Source: Epiperipatus broadwayi (lineage: Eukaryota; Onychophora; Udeonychophora; Euonychophora; Peripatidae). Taken from it: 64,000 bases of DNA. The notes beneath the pieces are model-generated. The model saw nothing but the letters and a program-made list of their open reading frames with translations, searched no databases and was not told the origin of the DNA. Shown piece by piece: positions 58,653-64,000 of the stretch. Numbering within the stretch: the first letter of the stretch is position 1; the number at the start of each line of letters is the position of its first letter. The stretch is from contig JAQFVV010012416.1 of NCBI GenBank assembly GCA_028023455.1, positions 3,949,594 through 4,013,593 on the forward strand. Direction: 5' to 3'. Both the position numbers and the translations under genes were made by a program.

Positions 58653-59984
58653 TGCAGGTTTAATCCTGTACATTGTATTAATTTAAGAATTATAAAAACT
58701 AAATTGAAATAATATTAATATTAGAAAATCAAATTGAAGAGCAGAAAATTCAACCAATGTAAATGGAAAAATAATCAATACAATCCTTCATCACTACTGA
58801 AAAAGTTACCAACTGCAAATATTTTGACAAATCAACAACACTGATTAAAGCATAATAGATGAAATTCATCAAAGACTTTGGGCTATGCTACAAAGTGTAA
58901 AAAATATATGTTGGTATTAACAATGACAGATTGAATGTAAAATACATGGGAATATAAACAAAACTGGATTGGATATTTTATTAGAAGGGATGGCAATGGA
59001 TGGTATCTTATTAGTAAGTCTTACTAGATTTTCAAAAAATATAAAGATTTCTAAGGAATTTCAATTTTGTACTTGAAAAGAAGTCAATTAATAAACATGG
59101 CCATGATACTGTTTCTGTTTAGGTAGATTAACAAAGATATGAACTTATTAATATGATGATAGTAAGGTAAGAAAAGAATTGTGAGAAATAATGAAAGAAA
59201 TTGCAGAAAACAAAATGTAAAAGACTGTCTAAATGATCTACCATCATATGCCACAAATATGTAGGAAATACCTCCAGACACTACTTTCTAATTACACTTG
59301 CTTAACTCTCATATAATTTTTTTAATTAATTATTTTGCCAAATTTATCTATATAGAAGTAAAATGTAGATCTTAAATTTCAAAATAACATAAAAGCTTGG
59401 GAATGTTTTTTATTTAAAGATGATCTATAAATTCTAAAAGTACAGAAACAAGATTAAAGGATCAACCAATATGTTTTTAGTTTTCTGGATGTAATCATAT
59501 TAAATCTACTATCATAAGGGCATAATTCTATTAAATTGGAACATTTTACTTGGATGTAGAATAATAGACATATATATAAACTATGATTAACTTGATCATG
59601 ATATGCATGGACAAGACAAATGTCCTTTTACATTATAAAGATAATCTTAAAGCCACTTCATATAGGTGCAATTCATCATCTTACTCAATTTTCGATTGTA
59701 TGGTCCTCAGTCAAATTTTCCTAATAAAAGAAAGAGATCTTTCAGCAGCACATTTGAGTAAGTAGAAGTTATGTGATCAAGTCATGTGATATTTTATTGG
59801 TTTTAAAAGAAAGAGATATTCAATAAATAACATTTCTATAGTACAATTTTCATTACACCATTCTCACACATAGTAGGGACTGTTTTCTATCTGCTTTTAA
59901 CACATGGTGGTGAGGTGCAATCATAAACATACGATCAAAGGCATGTAAAAAAAATGTGTGATCCCCAAGATGCAACAATTTGTG
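58653..59984. other. AT-rich stretch, nothing recognised
   Basis: No family copy or coding homology was recognised. Open frames here are short and without motifs. Confidence 0.4.
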
Positions 59985-60515
59985 CTGAACCAGCACTCAT
60001 CAGTTGGCCCAGATCACAATTTCTTATATCTCTATTATTGCTTATATATATAGATAGTCAATTGCTACAGTTGAATTAATAAGTGTTTCTTTTTATAAAA
60101 TATGATCAACTCCCAGCCAATGGAGATCATTTACACTAAATTACAATAAATATAGAGTGACTTAAGGTCAATATGAGTAAGACAAAAATATTGACATCAA
60201 CTAGGGCTTTGAGCATTCCATCATCAGATTTTCAATGATATGGATAGCTGAAGGGTTGGAGAATGGTGAGGATCAAAGCCTGTCCATTAAAGTTTGTAGA
60301 TTTGTTATCTTAATATAAACCAGGCACTAATTATATATATATGGGTAGAAGATGATGATTCGAACCAACTGATAAGTGCTGTTTCAGCATCAAATATGTA
60401 TATTGGCGAACCTTTATCTTTTTCACATGTATGTGGTCATGTGTATCAGTTATATAAGATAGAGTGGGTAACTGAAGAGAGCTTAAAAGTCCATGTTCAA
60501 ATCCCCTTTAATTAT
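59985..60515. repeat. Family B copy 9, inverted pair, decayed hammerheads
   Basis: A minus fragment (59985-60030) holds only the ribozyme 5' half: CTGATGA and stem-loop II GTGCTG/CAGCAC, ending where GAAA should be. After about 110 bp a plus-orientation unit (60148-60515) follows, complete to the CAAATCCCC end. Its box is CTGATAA and GAAA is CAAA. As in copies 6/7 and A3, the minus fragment breaks at the stem II/GAAA position. Confidence 0.7.
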
Positions 60516-60603
60516 ATCTAGCTTAAGTATATACACTAAATGTATTCAAATAAAATACATATAAGTACATAAAAGTGAATAAATACGTTACAATCCTTTT
60601 TTT

Positions 60604-60940
60604 TAAATATATATATTTACAAAACAATCTACAAAAATAATATTTTAATTATAACTTTTAAAGTTTCCAATAATCATTGCCCATTTCTCCCCTAATTGTG
60701 ATGGGTCTTTAACCATATTTATACATTTTTTTTAAAAAGTATGTTAAAAAGTACCAAGAAAGATAATGTTACGAAACTTTGTGTATTCAAAAAAATTTAA
60801 GCAAATGTATAAACATGGTTAAAGGCCTGTTACAATTAAGGGAGAAATGAGTATTGTTGTGGATTATTACTTTAGAATTATAATTAAAATATTATTTTTG
60901 TAGATTGTTTTGAAAATATATGTATATATTCAAAAAAGAA
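60604..60940. repeat. Foldback element, 130-bp arms
   Basis: The left arm (about 60604-60737) and right arm (about 60785-60940) are inverted copies sharing CAAAACAATCTACAAAAATA, TTCTCCC and TTTAACCAT-x-TTTATACATTT. No hammerhead boxes or terminal motifs of families A-E were found, so the element is not recognised. Confidence 0.7.
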
Positions 60941-63160
60941 TGTAATGTAAATAATGTCCACTGGGTGGAATTGCTGTAGAGTAGCTGGTCATGTGATTAA
61001 GTAGTTGGTCATGTGATTTTATAAAAAGAAACATCTTTATAAATTCCAATAAGGAGTGAAAGCATGGTTATGTATAATAAATATATATTTTTTATTTATA
61101 TTTAGTTATCTGTTTCAATTTTTTATTAAATTAATTATTTTAAATTTTATATAAAAAAGACATTATGGACACATTTTTCAACATTGAAATTTGATCATTT
61201 ATAGTATTTTAAATACATGTACTTTGAATAATAAAATAATTTGTTTTGATAGAGTATCCACATTCTAGATATTGCTATATCTAGAAAGTACAATATATAC
61301 ACCCAAATAAAACATGGTTAAGTAAATACAATTCATGCAAATTAGTAAGTGTAATTTTTATGAATCCCAATAGTTTTACTTAAACCCGTAATTAACACTA
61401 TAATTGATTTTTAAAAAAATATTACATGAAATTGCTAATTGTAGGACGGAGTGAGATAAATATTGGATATCTTTAATCTTAAAATTTTTAGGTTTTGTTG
61501 ATTAAAAAGATTAATCGGAGGTGAGATCAAATCACTCAAATTGATTAGATAATAAAAGAATAACCCTAAGATATTTTAAGCCTTGTTAGTTTTAAAAAAA
61601 GATTACATAAAACTGTTAAGGAATAAGATAAACCAAATCACTGGATAAAAGAAATTTTCTTGATCGCTAAATAAAAAAGAATGCATTCAATTTATAAATC
61701 TGTAAAACACACCCAAAAAAAGAAAAGGGGATAATTAGTACCATAAATAGTAATCTTATTATTACATAAAATGTTGCTACTTTGGGTTGGGATTAGGGCT
61801 GCCAGGATATAATTGTCTAGCCATAATTATTCTAAATTTGTGAAATATTATCACGCTTTAGGTTTTCATAATAATTCTCTGCCTATTTGCACTGCTGTAT
61901 CTTTCTCCAGTGGGGGGGGGGGGGTCTGTGATGGCAGAATACCATAGTTGTGATAACAAACTACGGACGATTACGTCATCGCGGCGCTAATCCCAAAATA
62001 TTGAAATGTTTAATAAATTATGAAAACTGAAAAATTATAGTACAATTATTACCTAAAATACAATTAATAAAGAAGAGGATATTATTTTACTAATATTCAT
62101 AAAAAGTATATATTTTAAATAATTTCATATTATTAGCAAACTTAATTATATATTTTAAAAAATGTATTATTGTATGTAGTAGATGATATATATATAACTG
62201 TAGATAATAAAATTAATATATATTTAATTTTTCATCAAGAGTGAGTTTCTTTCAAAAAAAGGAATTTTATAATGAAGGGACAGTAAGAGATGTATTGTTG
62301 AAATCTGAAATTCACAAGGGTGGAAAAAGTCAGTCACTGTAGCTTCTAAATTATTATGTGATATGATGTAAATTGGCTTCTTAGATGAAGTCAGAAGTTT
62401 CTTACATAGACCCCATGCCCAGAAACCCTATCAACCAAATTAAAGATTCTCACTTTCCAGAATCATTACATACCTTCTACTTTTTATTTCTTATTACCAA
62501 ATCATTATTTCAGCCCTAATTCATTTTTTTTCCTACTTCATTTTAATAAAAACTTTTGTTAATTCTATTATGCTATTCATATACTTACTATTTTTGTTAT
62601 AAAAACATAATTAAAAACATCATAAAATCTCTTTTCCCTTTATCTTCAAATTTCTCCCAGTTTTCGCACAATTTATTCTGATCTTCTTTTACTGTCCTAC
62701 ACTCCCCAAAAAAAAAAAAAATTCCTCTCGACTCTATGTAAACTATCATCTAAAGACTAAATTTTTATTTTATTCTCCTTTTTCCCTCAGATACCTAATT
62801 AAAATAAGTTTTCATTAATGTTATCATACATTTTACATCTAATTTATGTTTTATTCTTATATAATTCAGAACTATTTTGTTTATTTACATTCATTTTCAA
62901 TACTCTACTTTTTTTCTTTTTTAACCAATTTATTTATTCACTTTTCCTCTTCCTCAAAATATATCATACATTCTCTACACATCTACCTCATTTCTTACAT
63001 AGAAATAAATTATCTATCTATTAATTTTCCATACGATAAAAGCTTTCTTGGAAATATGTTTGATATATTCTTAATACAATTTTATTGATCTATTTTTATT
63101 CATATTTTCATTACTAATATAATATAATTGACTAATAGATTTTTTTTTTCATATGTCAAA
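60941..63160. other. AT-rich stretch with minor repeats
   Basis: TAGTTGGTCATGTGATT-like sequence is repeated at about 60980-61020. A perfect small palindrome, TTCTAGATAT-TGCT-ATATCTAGAA, lies at 61263-61286. A G-run (G10) lies at about 61913. Two overlapping open frames near 62.82-63.09 kb are Phe/Ile/Leu-rich and have no motif. Confidence 0.45.
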
Positions 63161-63252
63161 GAATCGGCAGGGAAGTGAACCCGTAACAACTGTCCGCAAG
63201 CAACTGCTTGCAAGGCGGCTGCACTGACTTTTCGGCTACCAATGCTTGACTA
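63157..63252 (-). repeat. tRNA-like sequence, probable pseudogene or SINE head
   Basis: On the minus strand, ends GTCAAGCATTGG and CCGATTCTTTGAC pair through most of their length. Inside are a box A-like TAGCCGAAAAGTCAGTGC, a CCTTGCAAGCAG anticodon-arm-like segment and a box B-like GGGTTCACTTCCC. The start (TCAAGCATTGGT-x-GCC) equals that of the tRNA-Gly-like sequence at 47.9 kb, which suggests shared ancestry. The internal arms do not give a standard cloverleaf. Confidence 0.45.
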
Positions 63253-63617
63253 CACTAATAGATTTGTTAATGCAATTTCTACTGTAATTTAAAACAGAAG
63301 GCAATCAACTCTTTACATATGCACTGTACTGCTATATTAAATCTATGTTGTTTTTGTTAAATATAAAGAAACCCTCAATAAAGACTTTGAAAAGATCTTG
63401 TATCTTAAATTGAGAGTTTCCTCATATTCAACAAAAATAACATTGACTTAATATAACAGTGCACTGCATGAGTAAAGGATTGAATACCTTCTGCTTAATC
63501 TACAGTTAAAAACTATGCTAGCCAATCTATTAGTCACATTAATTTTAACATCTTAATATTAGCATGCTGTAAATGTTAAAAGTCTGTGTTAATATGTGTA
63601 ATAAAGAATAAAAGTAA

Positions 63618-64000
63618 CCCATCAAACATCACATTTAGGCTTACACAATCTGTTTTTCACAGAGACAAAACTCTCCATACAGTAGTGCCACTCAGTGCAA
63701 ACCAGAGTAATCAATGGATGCAGGAAGGTTTGTGCCTAAAATCCCTATCTAGTGCCTATTCATCTAGTATTTCCAGACTAGTTTATAGATTGTGGCTTTC
63801 ATCAATGAAGAACCTTAGATCTGAGAGCACTGCACCTAGATCTTAGGATCTAATGCAACCCTCCAGAAGCCACTTTTTACTTTTTAGCTAACTATGAAGC
63901 TTTGAGTCCAAAATGAAAACACAATAAAGTTTTCAAGCTAAGCTTATCAGCTTATATAGTTATATAGATCTGAACTCAGTTCGTCATTCATACTTTTTGG
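63618..64000 (-). repeat. Family A copy 11, cut by the window edge
   Basis: This is a minus-orientation, near full-length unit including the far segment (CTATGAAGCTTTGAGTCC... to CATACTTTTTGG) also seen in copy 4. The hammerhead region (about 63772-63828) reads TTGATGA and TAAA on the minus strand, so two core bases are lost. The unit continues beyond the end of the window. Confidence 0.75.

Overview
This 64 kb window is AT-rich (roughly 70% A+T by eye) eukaryotic DNA, most likely from an invertebrate animal. The signs are decayed non-LTR and Penelope-like retroelements, tRNA-derived SINEs, long triplet microsatellites, and many short interspersed repeats in both orientations. I could not assign a species. 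No intact host protein gene is visible: the long open frames are low-complexity, repeat-derived or chance. The only convincing coding homology is to broken retroelements: an RTE-type reverse transcriptase at 10.47-11.41 kb (+), an L1/Tx1-like reverse transcriptase with its C-terminal zinc motif at 25.48-27.50 kb (-), an LTR-retrotransposon-like Gag at 33.03-33.41 kb (+), and the C-terminal GIY-YIG part of a Penelope-like element at 34.70-35.31 kb (+).

The main result is that the commonest interspersed repeats carry type I hammerhead ribozyme (HHR) folds. Three sequence-unrelated families, called A, B and D here, have a CTGANGA box, a short stem-loop II, a GAAA box, a tiny self-complementary stem III (ACTAGT, ATACGTAT or ACCATGGT) followed by the cleavage base, and a stem I that closes on the flanking sequence. 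A fourth family (E) looks like a decayed relative. Very short palindromic stem III is the form reported for hammerheads of Penelope-like elements and animal retrozymes, which act best as dimers. A Penelope-like endonuclease remnant lies in the same window. Copies are often inverted pairs (foldbacks), and several junctions fall inside the ribozyme.

Family C, without a hammerhead, is a 347-bp unit seen as a head-to-tail partial dimer (6.55-7.07 kb), as a solo copy with a 15-bp target-site duplication and about 23 bp of terminal redundancy (44.54-44.91 kb), and as a third copy at 49.6 kb. It has a hairpin with a compensatory base change, which suggests a structured and possibly circular or multimeric RNA intermediate.

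Layout: 0-7.3 kb, family B copies, an X-box-bearing direct repeat, family A and C copies, and a cloverleaf-like inverted repeat. 7.3-14.9 kb, mostly featureless DNA, a C-related hairpin and the RTE remnant. 14.9-23.2 kb, dense family A and D copies and foldbacks. 23.2-28.2 kb, the L1/Tx1-like remnant. 28.2-29.3 kb, a foldback and a 60-bp tandem repeat. 32-35.3 kb, Gag and Penelope-like remnants. 35.3-41.2 kb, featureless. 41.2-51.8 kb, a possible retroposed fragment, families A, D, C and E, a tRNA-Gly-like sequence and a 50-bp satellite. 52.4-61 kb, a SINE, a 430-bp triplet microsatellite, more family B and another foldback. 61-64 kb, mostly featureless, with a tRNA-like sequence and a family A copy cut by the window edge.
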